NCBI GenBank assembly: GCA_029817715.1
Contig: JARUPY010000409.1
Coordinates: 434,001-498,000 of the forward strand
DNA: 64,000 nt
Source of the DNA: Melastoma dodecandrum
Taxonomy: Eukaryota > Streptophyta > Magnoliopsida > Myrtales > Melastomataceae
Direction of reading: 5' to 3'
In this document: positions 1-11,996 of the stretch, one piece after another
Position numbering within the stretch: position 1 is the first letter of the stretch
Layout: each line of letters opens with the position of its first letter
Program-made: the position numbers and the translations under genes
The notes under the pieces: model-generated
Told to the model about the DNA's origin: nothing
What the model saw: only the letters and a program-made list of their open reading frames with translations
Databases searched by the model: none

Positions 1-243
1 CTCGATAATACACCCTCATCCAGATCGAACGAGGCATCAAGAAAAGCTTTATCCCCCATTTTTTACACGGGTTCCAGGAAAGACCCCCGATTGTATAGGA
101 GATTGGATGCAGATGAGACCAAAGCCATGAGTTATAGTACAAGGCATCGGACTCTTCTATGCACCAACTGTCAGCAACTAGGTCATAATAGTCGAGCCGC
201 GTCGACGTTCAATGAAAAACACATCAACAAGTTACAAGAATAA
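1..243 (+). pseudogene. Mutator-like (MULE) transposase, C-terminal fragment
   Basis: The first reading frame is open from the window edge to a TAA at 241-243, giving 80 codons with no start in view. Codons 54-67 form a zinc-knuckle-like pattern (CTNCQQLGHNSRAA) that fits CX2CX4HX4C except that the last Cys is Ala (codon 67). A basic stretch with Arg/Lys/Asp precedes it, as in the C-terminal tail of MuDRA/FAR1-type transposases, where a CCHC knuckle follows the catalytic domain. The catalytic part lies outside the window. The lost zinc ligand and the isolated context suggest a decaying copy. It could instead be another knuckle protein such as a gag, but the spacing and basic lead-in fit a MULE better. 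Confidence 0.5.
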
Positions 244-2042
244 GGCATTGCCCTTAGGCATTTCCATTTTTCTGTTCTATAATTTTTTGTAGAGACGAAA
301 TGATGCTGGTTCACAAACATCAATGACCCCAACTTTTTGCCCAAGAGAAAGGTATAGAAAATTATATTAATTTGACAAAGCTCTTTAAGCGAAGAATAAG
401 TCGAAACCAAGATGAACATGACGCAGATGGCATGCTATTGAGCCAAGGATGCTACGCCAATCCATATTCGAAAAAGAATGGAACAATTCACATCGCTTCC
501 GTGCCTCAAGGAACTCGCGTAGCTTCCGAATCGAATCACTCCTGAAGGATCGCGAGAATAGCAGCTTTGGAATTGGTGGCACCGGAGGAGAACTGATTGC
601 CGCAGTCATGGTCGTGGTTTCTTAATGGCACATGCTCCCCATAAAGTTCCTAAGTTGCTTAATGTGACTTAAAGCCCAACAAGGAGTTCGCGTTTCTCAA
701 ACGCGGTGTACTTGTTATAACATAAAATCAAACTCGATTTAGTATTTTCAGGAAAAACTGAAAAGATTATTTTAAGGAAGAAAATGTTTCAAAATTAAAT
801 CTTAAGTCGCTGCCTTTTGAAATTTGTAATACCTATCACCTTATTCAAAGATTTATATATATATATATATATATATATAGCAAGAAAATAAACTCCTTAT
901 GGAGGAGCTTTTTATCCGGGGGAGACTCTCCCAAAAGTCCAAACAATGGTTTTTCTCTTACCTTGATCAGCCTGGGGCACGTCCTTTTACAGTTCGTTTC
1001 CACAATTGTTCATTTTCCCATATTTACTCTCCACCCTCTTCTATCACCACAGAATCAACCTGTCTTTAAAAAAAAATATTCTAAAGAAATACCACAAGAC
1101 TCAGTTTCTACTAATGGTGGTCCAAACTGATATCGCCTCCCCCGAGGCAACACTCACTTCTCGGACCGGGAACGTGGGAAATGCCCACCATTTATTTCAC
1201 TGGAATAAAATTATGTTTATACACAATGGTTCTTGCTGGGTGTCTGTGTCTCCCATTCCTACACACTTAACTTCCATCACGCACGGCCGTTTCTCTCTTT
1301 AGTTTAGCCGAAAGTTTTAGTTCATCAATTTCTATTAAGTAAGACGTTGGGTATCTGGGTATTTGAATTTGGGTGTCCCTCGAGGGGGGGTTTAGAAAGC
1401 TTCCTCCCCCTCCCCCCTCCTCTCTCGGGGCATATGGATGAGTTCTAACTGGCAAAAAGGGATAAAAGTTCACTGTCCATCCTCGCCTTCGTGTGTAGCA
1501 AAAGCACAAACAGCACACACTCTCCCTTCTTGGGTCTCTCCCCCATCCCAAAAAAAATAACTTCCCTGAGGGAAAGAGACAACCTGCGAAGGTGACCCAC
1601 ATGATTCAATAAGTCAAAGCCGTGCATTTGAATACAAGAAGAGATTGCATTTAGGGGGGGGGGGGGGCGGGGAAGAAGAGACTGATTGCATGGAGGATTC
1701 TCCGGTCCATATATTATATCAATAATTTCCTTCTTTTTTGCTTCGGACCGATTCTTCTTCATTGTTCGGCGTGGTCTTGTCTGGACTTGCATAAATATAT
1801 TACAAAGTGTGGTTTGGGGACATGCTTTGTTTCTGATAGTCTTAGCGATGCGATCCGAAACAACATTCACAAGCGGTCAGAGGATCAGACCATCGCCGTA
1901 CTCTTCTTACAACGATAACTACGACAGTTGTTTGGACGATCCATCGATCCTTCTCCCCCTTATGATCCGACAGTTGTTTAAATGGTAAGTATTATCAGTT
2001 TTAACTTCACTGCCGAGCCCTGATTGTTCGGTCCTTAAATAT
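244..2042. other. Intergenic, no gene recognised
   Basis: Apart from the TA repeat at 854-879 and a run of 14 G at 1654-1667, I see no conserved domain, RNA gene or repeat boundary. Short open frames on both strands have no recognisable motifs. Confidence 0.6.
854..879. repeat. (TA)n microsatellite
   Basis: About 13 uninterrupted TA units. This is a plain dinucleotide repeat in AT-rich intergenic DNA. Confidence 0.9.
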
Positions 2043-4640
2043 TGTAAACCCTAAATTGGCCATTAACCCAACACACTAAATATTAATCGGATTTTTAAGT
2101 CCCGACTAAATTGAGAAGGCTAGCCAAATCTAGAGACTCAATCGGTAAATATAGTTTCGGCAACAAATGATGCCAAGGACTTCACATGGCCTCGAAGCCC
2201 AAGACCCGACAAAGCGTCAAAGATTCAATCCTTTGTGTTGAGCCCGATCCTTTTTCCTAATCTCTATTCTTGCTGGAACAATAAAACGACAATGAACATC
2301 CACACACGGGACCACTTTTCTTCAAACAAAGCGTAGAGCCAAAAAGGAATAGGAGACAATAACGGACGACCTTCCCACCCGACAAGAATCCCACAGCAGG
2401 CAAAGGACGATCCCGGAGCACGCTTTTCTTTAATTCTTCCAACAACGTTCTTCCTCAAATTCTTTTGGCAACTGCCAATTAAAGCCGTGATAGATAAAGA
2501 AATAGTATCAAACAACTGAATCTCTCTTCTTCAACCACCACCACCACCATTCTCAGGCTCAATAATGGGGGATAACAGCCTCTAACATCAATGGGACCAC
2601 ACCTCTAACAATATTCCCTCACCTAGACAAGAGGTTACAGCAAATCAGGGGATCACCTGCAAGAAGGATAATTCCCGACAATATCCATGGCAGACTGAAG
2701 AATAAGAACGCCCGTGTCCCCAAACGGTCTTCGCAACAATCCCCACTTTAATTTTCCAAACCGAAATAATTGGATTCTAACTAAATTAATTGAATTCCAA
2801 TGAAATTAACGTGGTTCCAATGAACTTCAGAATGAAGTTATTGAACTAAGAAGAAGAGACTAACCTGGCAGTTGGGGGACTAGAACCAACAAGTTTCTGA
2901 TTCCCCGGAGGCCTGATAAAACAAGAGCATCTTCTTCATGTCAGGGGTGGAGGAGATTTGATTTTTTGGGGGCGAGATATTTGAAGCCATCGATCATTCT
3001 GTCATGTTCCTTCATCTCCTTCTTTCTTTTTTGGATCACAGGAGTCTCTTCCCATCAGCGTCTTTCCCAATCTTCAAAGGCGAGATCCCCCATTTGATCA
3101 ATTTCCTCACTTTTGGGCCGTCCCAACATACTTTCCTTCAACCTGCACACCCCATTTCAAAACTTCCTCCTCCTTTCGGGTCCTGGTAACCAATCAACTC
3201 TACGACCAAGGTGAGCACGATCGACAAAAAGGGACCTCCTCGAACCAGCTCAAGTCTGGCGTTCAGCGGCGACGAGAAAAATGCAGCGACATTCATGATG
3301 GAGCTCTCTCCCTCCAGCTAACTCAACATTTGACTCACCTTGGCAACGGCAATGGTGGCCAACTCTGGTGACCGTTACAGAAGCTTCAAACTTCCAGCCA
3401 TCCCGAGCCACTCCCTTGACGTTCCAAACGGCAGCGGCAGCAACAAGAGTTAACGATGACCTCGAAGAAAGCCACCCCTGTGTCCCCATCCACGCTTCTC
3501 GTGGCTGCACATCAGCACCGCGGGAAGCTGTCTTACACTCTAAGATGTTTGTTCACTTGCGTGGAATAGACAAAAACGAAGATGATGACAACCGCCCTCT
3601 CTTCAGCCGCAAAGCAAGCACGAACCAGCCACCTTCCTCATCATGTTATTCACACTTCCTACACTCTTGTCACAAGGTGACTAACAACAATGAATAACCA
3701 CCCTACTTCCACATGCTACGGTGACCGCCAACCTTCACCCCTCTTCAGAGAGCCAAAGTTCCCTCCTCATTCTAGCGAGCTCAACTAAGGAATATCGTGA
3801 TATCTTCCTTGGTTCACCAGTGGCAATGCGAATAGCGACCCAAGGTGGCTACAACCGACCTCAATCATAACCTTCAAGCCTTATCTCCTCAGTCCAGAAC
3901 ACAGAGCGCCCCTCGTTCAGCTACCACTTCGCTCATACCATCAAGGCCATCGCAGCTCTCAAGCTTGACCACCACTCGACTGTGGTAAACCAGTGCAGCT
4001 CGCCTTCGAGTTGTCGACATCCAGCTGAGAAGCCCCCTTCCAACGCACACATGAGTTTCCCATCACGAGCGTGCGTGCTCGAGAGGTGTGGGGTAGGCCT
4101 TAATCTCACATCAATGTCCTTTGAGTTCAATAATCAAGCAAACAGCAAAGAGCCAGAACATCCCCCGACCTCTACCTTGAGAAGAACCCAAAGCCTCTTC
4201 GATTCCTCCTCGGCCACCCCGAGGCGAGGTACCTTCGGTGAGACCTCCTCTCACTTTTTTAACTCATTAAACGAACACCCATGATGTCTGTTACACTAAC
4301 CGCATTCTTTCGACTCGTGTTTTGGTGTTAATTTGCATGAACACACAGTTATTCACGAGTTCAGGATGGTCAAAAGCTGGGAATCGCAAAGTATGACGTT
4401 GCAGTAAACTTCTTGGGGTGCTGTTCTTCCGTCCAGCGACGAAATCAAGCTTAGTCAGGTCCATCATCTTCCTTTCTCTCTCCTGATCATGTGGTTAGCT
4501 TATGCGTCTAAATCGAGCATGTGTTGCCTGATTTATGACTCATTCTTGGGATATATGCGTTCTGAAACTTCGTTGCTGTCGTTGCTTGATGTTTTCTATG
4601 CATAATTTCTTGCTCATTGCATGAAATGAATTGACTTTTA
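2043..4640 (+). repeat. 5' LTR, truncated at its 3' side
   Basis: Collinear with 6972 to about 10460 once the nested insertion (about 8810-9717) is removed: about 2.6 kb in each copy, clearly homologous but with many substitutions. It starts TGTAAACCC at 2043 with no polypurine tract before it, as expected for a 5' LTR meeting flanking DNA. Similarity stops within a few bases of 4640. Confidence 0.75.
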
Positions 4641-4650
4641 GCCAAAGTCT

Positions 4651-5260
4651 TGTAGCAATTTCGTCAAACCTTCAATTCCATCGGACGAAGACGCAATGAC
4701 AAAATTATACAAAAGGGAAGAACCAAAACTCTACTTCACCTTTCTTACGAACGAAGTTACATGAGCAAACTTCATTCTTGCTCTAACATAAACAAGTTGC
4801 ATGCACTCACTTGTTTCTCGCTAGCTGTTTGATAGGTACATGAGCATTCTTACACAATAGACATCAGGCAAGAGCAACAATTTTGTTAATCCTTCGATTT
4901 TATCGAACGAAGATGCAATGATGAAATACATAGAAAAGGGAAGTATCAAAACTTTACTTTGCCTTTCATATAAATGAAGTTATATGAGCAAACTTCATTC
5001 TTACTTTAAAATAAACAAGTTACATGATATCACTTGTTTTCTTCACGTCTGTTTGATAGGTACATGAGCAGCCTTATACAACAGGCACAAGGCCAAAGAG
5101 TATTTCATCAATCCTTTGATTCCATCAGATGAAGACGCATTGATGAAATAACATGAAAGGGAGTATTAATCCAATTTTTAATACTTTCTCTATGAAATAA
5201 GTTACACGAACTCACTTGTTGTCTGTTCTTTGGCTAGTGTAGGTACAAGAATATCCTATA
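4651..5260 (+). repeat. 222-bp tandem repeat, about 2.7 copies
   Basis: Equivalent landmarks (a 'tttcrtcaa..cc' motif followed by a 'gaygaagaygcaatga'-like motif) start at 4657, 4879 and 5101, exactly 222 bp apart. Each unit also contains 'aagggaagta'-like and 'gtacatgagca'-like blocks. The units are diverged from one another. Only one unit is evident in the related minus-strand element, near 61340-61430. Confidence 0.75.
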
Positions 5261-6957
5261 ATAGAAACAAAAGCGTGGGTGGTCGGGTGAAAACTTTCGA
5301 ACCAAAGCTTCAAAATTGCCTTTGTTGTCACCAAGGATGATCATACTAAAAGAGAGTATTATCTACACTATTATCTAACAAAATTTCTCACCATTCCCCA
5401 AATGGAGTCATATCTCTATTTCCCCAACTGAATTCATGCCTCCATTTCCCCAAGCTAGAGTCGTTACGTACACCGGATTCCTCAACCAGAGTTGAATATA
5501 CAAGCATATTCTTCCAGAATGACCATTGAGATGGACATAACCTCATTTCCCCAGTGTATACTCAACTTTATTACTATCTCCCCAAGCGAGAGTCGAAATA
5601 CATGAGCTAACTTCGTCTTAGCCCGTTGTCAACTGTGTAGGCACATGAACATCCGTACAGTATGGTACAAACTCCTAACCAACGGCGCGGGTGGTCAGGT
5701 GGAAGCCGTTTCGAGTCTAATCTCGAAGGATGTGTCTGGAACATGGAATTGCAAACACTTTCCACACGAAGCATGCACAAGAACACCACCTCAGTACGAA
5801 GTCTCCAAAAAGATTTTACCTAACATATTCATTTCTTAAGCATTTGTGCGCCCATTTGCATACAATTCGAAAAGATTTTTTACAATAAGAATGCTTTTGG
5901 GCGAGAGTGGAGAAAGCAAATCCACTCTTAAACATCTACCCCAGAGATGAGTGCAAACACTATGAGGGTTCATACACAAACGTCCGGGCGGACAACGAAT
6001 CCTTTGACAAAAGAGGCTCAAACTGGGATGAGATTGAGCGTTTTTTCTCTACCCCAAACATAGACCATCGACCATTGTTGACCCCTTTCGAGCCAAATTT
6101 GAAGTTTTCGTATGCACTACGCCCTCCGAGTCTAAGAACCACCTCATGTCGAGGTTAAAGGAGATTATATAGTCAGAAGGACACTTCCTCAAGGTTCATG
6201 CGAAGAGTTGTTCCCAAGGATGGAAGCCTCCAACAACACTACAACAAATCCAAATCCCCAAAGAGTCCAAAACATCTAAAAAAAGGGAAAAGTGGGACAA
6301 ATCCCAGCAAAATAGCAAAGAAAAAGCAGAATCAGTGGAAAGACCAAAGTCTTCAAGAGCAAAGCGCAAGATAAAATCCAAACAAGCAAAATAAAATGTC
6401 AGGGCCAACATTAACGATCGCAAGAGCAAATGTGTCATTTTCTTAACAAGTCCACATAACGCATTCCCCAAAGCGTATCATCAACACCTACTTGTGAGTT
6501 CATCCCCAACAGAACGCGTCAACTGGCGAGCTATTCAAAGATGGAGAATTGGCTTGAACGGTGAAACCTCTACAGTCAAGTTGCTTCTAATGAGGTCCTT
6601 AGACTTGTTCAATCAAAACACGAATTTAAAGCCTCAATCAAAACGCCTTATGCCAAAGCCACATTACAACCTAGATAAAGACTCCTTCGACCAGTACACG
6701 AGCATCCGAATCAAAGGTATTTCTAAGTCCAACCGAGATAATTTTCAGATATAAGAGTGAACTGTGAGAGGAACCAATAAACCCTTCTCTGATCTCGCTT
6801 ATAACCATTCTTACTATCTTAAAAAAATGAAATATGACATACATGAGTGTCATAATCATACATGTTTGATTATCCCCAACACTCTACGGGGTTGTATTTG
6901 TTACAATTTGGGGTATCTATTATGTCCTTGCGAGAAAATCTTATCAGATTCTCCCGC

Positions 6958-6971
6958 AAGGAGGGGCAAAC
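6958..6971 (+). other. Polypurine tract
   Basis: AAGGAGGGGCAAAC lies directly before the LTR start TGTAGATCC at 6972. An almost identical tract sits at the same place in the inverted element (59587-59600, minus). This tract primes plus-strand DNA synthesis in LTR elements. Confidence 0.75.
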
Positions 6972-8809
6972 TGTAGATCCCCAAATTGGCTATTAACCCA
7001 ACACACTCAACATTAATCAGATTTTTATTCAAGTCCCGACCAAATTGAGAAGCCTAGCCAAATCTAGAGGCTCAATCGGTAAATATAGTTTCGGCACCAA
7101 ATGATGCCACGGACATCACATGGCCTCGAAGCCCAAGACCAGAACAAAGCCTCAAAGATTCAATCCTTTGTGTTGAGCCCAATCCTTTTTCCTAATCTCT
7201 CTTCTAGCTGGAACAACAAAAGGACAATGGACATCCACGGGACCACTTTTCTTCAAATAAAGTTTAGAGCCAAAAAGGAATAGGAGACAATGACAGACGA
7301 CCTTTCCCCCGACAAGAATCCCACAGTAGGCAAAGGACGATCCCGAAGCACGCTTTTCTTTAATTCTTCCAACAACGTTCTTCCTCAAATTCTTTTGGCA
7401 GCTGCCAATTGAAGCCGTGATAGATAAAGAAATAATGTCAAACAATCGAATCCCTCTTCTTCAGCCACCACTACCATCCTCTGGCTCAACAATGGGGATA
7501 ACAGCCTCAATCATAAATGGGACCACTCCTCCGACAATATTCCCCCACCTGGCCAAGAGCTAATAGCAAATCTGGGGATCAACTGAAAGAAGGATAATTC
7601 CCGACAACATCTATGGAAGACTAAAGAACAAGGATGCCCGTATCCCCCAACGATCTTCGCAGCAATCCCCACTTTAATTTCCCTAACCGAAATAATTGGA
7701 TTCACTAAATTAATTGAATTCCAATGAAATTAACGCGGTTCCAATAAACTTCAACAAAGAAGTTATTGAACTAAGAAGAAGAGACTAACCAAGCAGTTGA
7801 AGGAATAGAACCGATAAGTTTCTGATTCCCCATAGGCCTGATAAAACGAGAGCATCTTCTTCATGTCAGGGGGTGGAGGAGATTTGATTTTTCTTAGGAA
7901 GACTTTCAAGGCCATCAATCATTCTCCCATGTTCCTTTATCTCCTTCGATCTTTTCTGGATCAGAGGAGTCTTTTCCCATCAGCTCCTCTCCCTATCTTC
8001 AAAGACGAGATCCCCCATTTGATCCATTTCCTCACTTTTCGGCCGTCCCGGCATACTTTTCTTCAACCTTCACTCCCCATTTCGAAAATTCCTCGGCTAG
8101 ATGTTTTCCCCTCCTTTTGGGTCTGGGCAATCAATCAACTCTACGACCAAGGTGAGCACGATAGACAAAAAGGGAACCCCCTCGAGCCAGCTAAAGTCTG
8201 GCGTTCAGCGGCGACGAGAAAAATGCAGCAACATTCATGATGGAGCTCTCTCTCCCGCCAGTTAACTCAACATTTGACTCGCCTCATCAACGACAACAGC
8301 GGTCAACTCCGGTGTCTGTTGCAGAAGCTTCAAACTTTTAGCCATCCCGAGCCACTCCCTTAGCGTTCCAAACGGCGGCGGCGACAACGAAAGTTGACGA
8401 CGACCTCGAAGAAAACAGCCCCCGTGTACCCATCCACGCTTCTCGTGGTTACACATCAGCACCATGGGAAGTTGTCTTACACTCTAACATATTTGTTCAC
8501 TTGTGCAGAATAGACAAAAACAAAGGCAACGACAACCGCGTTCCTTCAGCCGCAAAGCAAGCACGAAACAGCCACCTTCCTCATCATGTTATTCACACTT
8601 CCTACACTCCTGTCACAAGGTGACTAACAACAATGAATAACCACCCTACTTCCACATGTTGCGGTTACCGCCCACCTTCACCCCTCTTCAGAGAGCCAAA
8701 GTTTCCTCCTCACTCCAGTGAGCTCAACCAAGGAATACTATGATATCTTCCTCGGTGCAGCAGTGGCAACGTGAATAGCGACCTAAGGTGGCCACAACCG
8801 GCCTCAGTC

Positions 8810-9717
8810 GATTTCTCGACCCTGGCGGCGTCGTAACTCCCCCAGAAGCACGACCAGCCCTCTCGTTCGGATTCCCCTTAGCCCCCGCCCACACTCACTC
8901 AAGTGTTTGCTCACGTACTCTCGTGTATCGCTCACGCTCACACTCAAGGACGCTCGCAAGGACAAGGACTCGCTCAGCAATGACAGAAGGAACACAAGGA
9001 TATGGCCAAGGCACGAATTGTATTTCTCACTCAATCTTTTCAATGTGTCCTGCCCATGCCCCCTTACATCTTTTATTTATAGGGGCGATGGGGCATGCAT
9101 GTATTATACACGTGTACATCATGCAACCAACTAGAAGACATCAAGGGTCGCCCACTCTAAGCAGCCCAAGGGTCGTCTGCTCCCACCTGATCCGTCAGAG
9201 GAAGCTGCGGGGTCGCGGCGTCAGAGGAAGCTCCAGGGTCGCCTGCCGTAGCGTCAGTGGAAGCTCCAGAGTCTCCTGCCGCACCCGTCTGGTCATGTCA
9301 GACCTACCCCAACATGCGTCTGACCCAAGTAAGCGACTATCTAGCTTCCCTTGTTGCCGATGACCAGCTTGCTCGTGCCTCCCTCACGAGCCATGCCCAA
9401 GGAACCGTCCTGGGCATGTGCCTTGCCTAGCACCCGTCCATGGGCGCTTACAAACTTCCCCCACCAGAGGAAGTCGACGCCCTCGTCGACACCTTGCTAA
9501 GGTATGCTTGCACTCCGTCCTCGAACTGCCACAACGTGTTGGCCTTCTCCCACGTAGCCTCTGCCGCCTCCTTGCCCCTCCATTGGACAAGGTACTCCGT
9601 TCTACGATTCTTCTTGCTCTGCCCCAAGACACGATGATCAAGTATGCGCTCCACCTGAAGCTCATGCTGTACCCGCACAGTAGGAGGCGCCCGTTCTGCT
9701 TGGACTCTCCCTTCAGT
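8810..9717 (-). mobile_element. Chromovirus (Ty3/gypsy) 3'-end fragment nested in the LTR
   Basis: This ~900-bp block is absent from the otherwise collinear 5' LTR, between bases matching about 3868 and 3876. Read on the minus strand it gives a chromodomain coding end, a purine-rich tract (complement of about 9455-9470) and an LTR starting TGTAAGCGCC at 9452 that runs to about 8820 with a TATAAATAAAAG-like box near 9080. Only the 3' end of the element is present, so it arrived truncated or was trimmed after insertion. Confidence 0.65.
9448..9717 (-). pseudogene. Chromovirus integrase C-terminus with chromodomain
   Basis: The minus frame is open from about 9717 to a TAA at 9448-9450, which overlaps the first bases of the LTR. 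It encodes the chromodomain signature (ERILDHRVLG, then EYLVQWRGK, then ATWEKANTLW followed by an acidic residue), as at the C-terminus of chromovirus integrases. There the domain reads histone marks and steers integration into heterochromatin. Everything upstream (gag, protease, reverse transcriptase, integrase core) is missing, so the fragment is not functional on its own. The Tyr and two Trp residues of the aromatic cage region appear to be kept. Confidence 0.75.
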
Positions 9718-10479
9718 ACGAGCCTTATCTCCTCAGCCTAGAACGCAGGGCGCCACTGCTTCAACTGTTGTAACTTCGCCTATACCATCAAGGCCATCGC
9801 AGTTTTCAAGCTTGATCACCACTCAACTATGGTAAACCAGCGCAGCTCGCCTTGGAGTTGCCGACATCCAGCACACGAGCCTCCCATCGCGAACGTGCGT
9901 GCTTAGGAGGTGTAGGGTAGGGCTTAATCTCACATCCAACATCCTATGAGTTCAAAAATCAAGCAAACAGCAAAGAGCCAGAACATCCCCTGACCTCTAC
10001 CTTGAGAAGAACCCAAAGCCTCTTCGATTCCTCCTCGGCCACCCCGAGGCGAGGTACCTTCGGTAAGATCTCCTTTCACTTTTTCAACTCATTAAACGAA
10101 CACCCATGACGTCTGTTACACTAACCGCATTCTGTCTACTCGTGTTTTAGTGTTAATTTGCATGAACACACCGTTATTCACGAGTTCGGGATGGTCGAAA
10201 GCTGGGAATCACGAAGTATGACGTCGCAATTCACTTTTGGGGGCTCTACTCTTCCGTCCAGCGACGGAATCAAGCTTAGCTAGGTCCATCCTATTCCTTT
10301 CTCTCTCCTGGTCATGTGGATAGCTTATGCGTTTAAATCGAGCATGTGTAGCCTGAGTTATGACTAATTCTTGGGATATATGCATGCTGAAATTTCGCTG
10401 TTGTCGTTGCTTGACGTTTTTTATGCATAATTTCTTTCTCATTGCATGGAATGAGTTGATTTTTGCTCATTCCATTGGA

Positions 10480-11200
10480 CCTAACTTAGTCCGTGTAGTT
10501 TGGAATTACTTGAAGCTACTTGAGATCACTCCCTCTTCAACTTATTTACAACTTTCATGTCTTGAACTTTTCAATTTGAGGCCATTTTTGGTCAAGTTTT
10601 TGTTGACTTTGCAGAACAATATATTTATGTTCAAGAGCAGAACTGCTACTTTTGTTTCTTGGACATAACTTGAGCATCAAAGTCCCTTTTAACCTGAAAC
10701 CATTTTGGTTGGATGCATCTTCACATTTTCTACAACTTTTACGTTTTGAACATTTTGATTTTGAGTCATTTTAGTCAAGCTTTTGTTGGTCAAATATCAG
10801 CTACATGGCGCAACTGTTCTGTACTCGAGTAGCAATACTACTATGATCAAGGAGCGTAATTTTGGGTATTGAGCTTCAATTGACTCAAAAGTGATTGGGT
10901 TAGTTTCCTCTCTAGTCAATCTACAATTTTTATTTTTTGAACTTTTCCATTCGAAGCCTTTTTGGTCAACCTATTACGAGTTGAATGTTGTGTTGCATTT
11001 TGTACATGAGCAGAAACGCTGATTCAGTTTTCAGGCCATAATTTAGGCTATATAGCTTTATTCAACCTGAAACCAATTGAGTTAGCTTTATATTTTACTT
11101 ATCTACAACTTTCATGTTTTACGCTTTTCATTTTAATCAATGTTAACCTATGTTCAGTGGAGGTCAAACTTGCTGCAAAATGTTATCCAATTCCAATTTG
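10480..11200 (+). repeat. Degenerate ~187-bp tandem repeats in the LTR
   Basis: Four diverged units. A landmark of the form 'gaacttttc-att-gaggcc-tttttggtcaa' recurs at about 10563, 10747, 10939 and 11122, with spacings of 184, 192 and 183 bp. An 'acaactttcatgttttgaac'-like lead-in precedes each one. Confidence 0.6.
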
Positions 11201-11688
11201 AATGACCAAATTCATTCTTTTACTAACATCAAACTACATGCTCGTCTTTCCTAAACTCTTGCATGCGAAAATTACATTAAGTTTCTTATTCCCTGATAAA
11301 ATTTTATGATTTTTGGACAAGCATATGAAATGTTATGATTTTTCTCACTTTCATCGTCTCGCTGAAATGTGAGAAAATTGCATTGGATTGATTGAACTGC
11401 TCCCCCATTCTATGTCTCGGACATTCTACTTCCACAATTGTATTTTATTTTACATGTACACTGAGCATGCTAGAAGGATCGACCCCAAATTTTCGAAGAA
11501 TACTCGAAGGCGCGTGTAGCAAACCGCGTGGATCTTTCCGTATGTGTAAAAATCGCGTTGTCAAGACGATAGACCGACCCCAACCGTCATATAAGGTACT
11601 ACCTCCCCGAAAGAATCAAAATTTCACTTGTAACGGGCTGTGGGCCCAAGTGTATAGGCCCGCAATCACCGTCCTTCCTCGTCTCTTT

Positions 11689-11698
11689 TATATAAATA
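11689..11698 (+). promoter_or_regulatory. TATA box of the Tat/Ogre LTR
   Basis: TATATAAATA lies about 300 bp before the proposed LTR end, a usual position for the U3/R boundary. This is inferred from sequence and position only. Confidence 0.45.
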
Positions 11699-11996
11699 AT
11701 TGGATGTGGATGAGTGTGCTGTACGCCCATTATGATTGCTATCGCGTGCTTGATGGTTTTCTTAAACAACAAACATAAGTTCGTGTCCAAAGCCTGAATC
11801 AGGTCCCACACCCGTAAGACATTCATACGAGTCTGTCCAATTCCCAGATCGGGTCCAACGCCTGTTAAACAAAAGCAAATCTTTTGGAGCAAACGCTACC
11901 TCCTTTTTCGCATGTTAGAATGTAAGAGTCTGTAAATATGAATCCCCGAACTAACTCTCGTTTTTCCGACTCAAACCATTTTCAAAATTAAGTCGA

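Larger units (their letters stand above)
4641..6971 (+). other. 3' non-coding internal region of the Tat/Ogre element
   Basis: No open frame here has a recognisable domain. Several stretches match the minus-strand sequence between the pol stop and the polypurine tract of the element at 59587-61710, for example around 5281-5760 and 6670-6710. It therefore represents the 3' untranslated part of the element. Tandem repeats occupy its first 600 bases. Confidence 0.65.
2043..11996 (+). mobile_element. Tat/Ogre-type Ty3/gypsy remnant (LTR - 3' internal region - LTR)
   Basis: Two direct copies of one LTR (from 2043 and from 6972, both starting TGTA) flank a non-coding region that ends in a polypurine tract. 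No gag-pol survives between them. The internal region matches, in inverted orientation, the sequence that follows a Tat/Ogre pol at 59587-61640, so the remnant can be assigned to that lineage. The LTR is about 5 kb including one nested insertion; LTRs this long are typical of Ogre-like elements. The 5' LTR copy stops near 4640, where it joins the internal region directly, so a deletion removed the rest of the 5' LTR and all coding sequence. Confidence 0.7.
6972..11996 (+). repeat. 3' LTR, long Tat/Ogre type, with nested insertion
   Basis: Starts TGTAGATCCCC directly after the polypurine tract. Its first ~3.5 kb repeat the 5' LTR at 2043-4640. It contains a nested chromovirus piece (8810-9717), a degenerate tandem array (10480-11200) and a TATA box at 11689-11698. 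The 3' end is placed just before TGGCGACTCTG (11997-12007), which resembles the start of the tRNA primer site used by this lineage. The boundary is uncertain: similarity to the inverted element continues to about 12310, and no clear CA end or target duplication was found. Confidence 0.6.

Noticed and set aside
385..609. 74-codon minus-strand frame (MTAAISS...)
   Set aside because: No recognisable motif and no supporting context; could be chance.
1445..1870. 141-codon minus-strand frame
   Set aside because: No domain; crosses the G14 homopolymer; composition looks random.
8788..9363. 191-codon plus-strand frame
   Set aside because: Antisense to the chromovirus LTR; Ser/Arg-rich with no domain.
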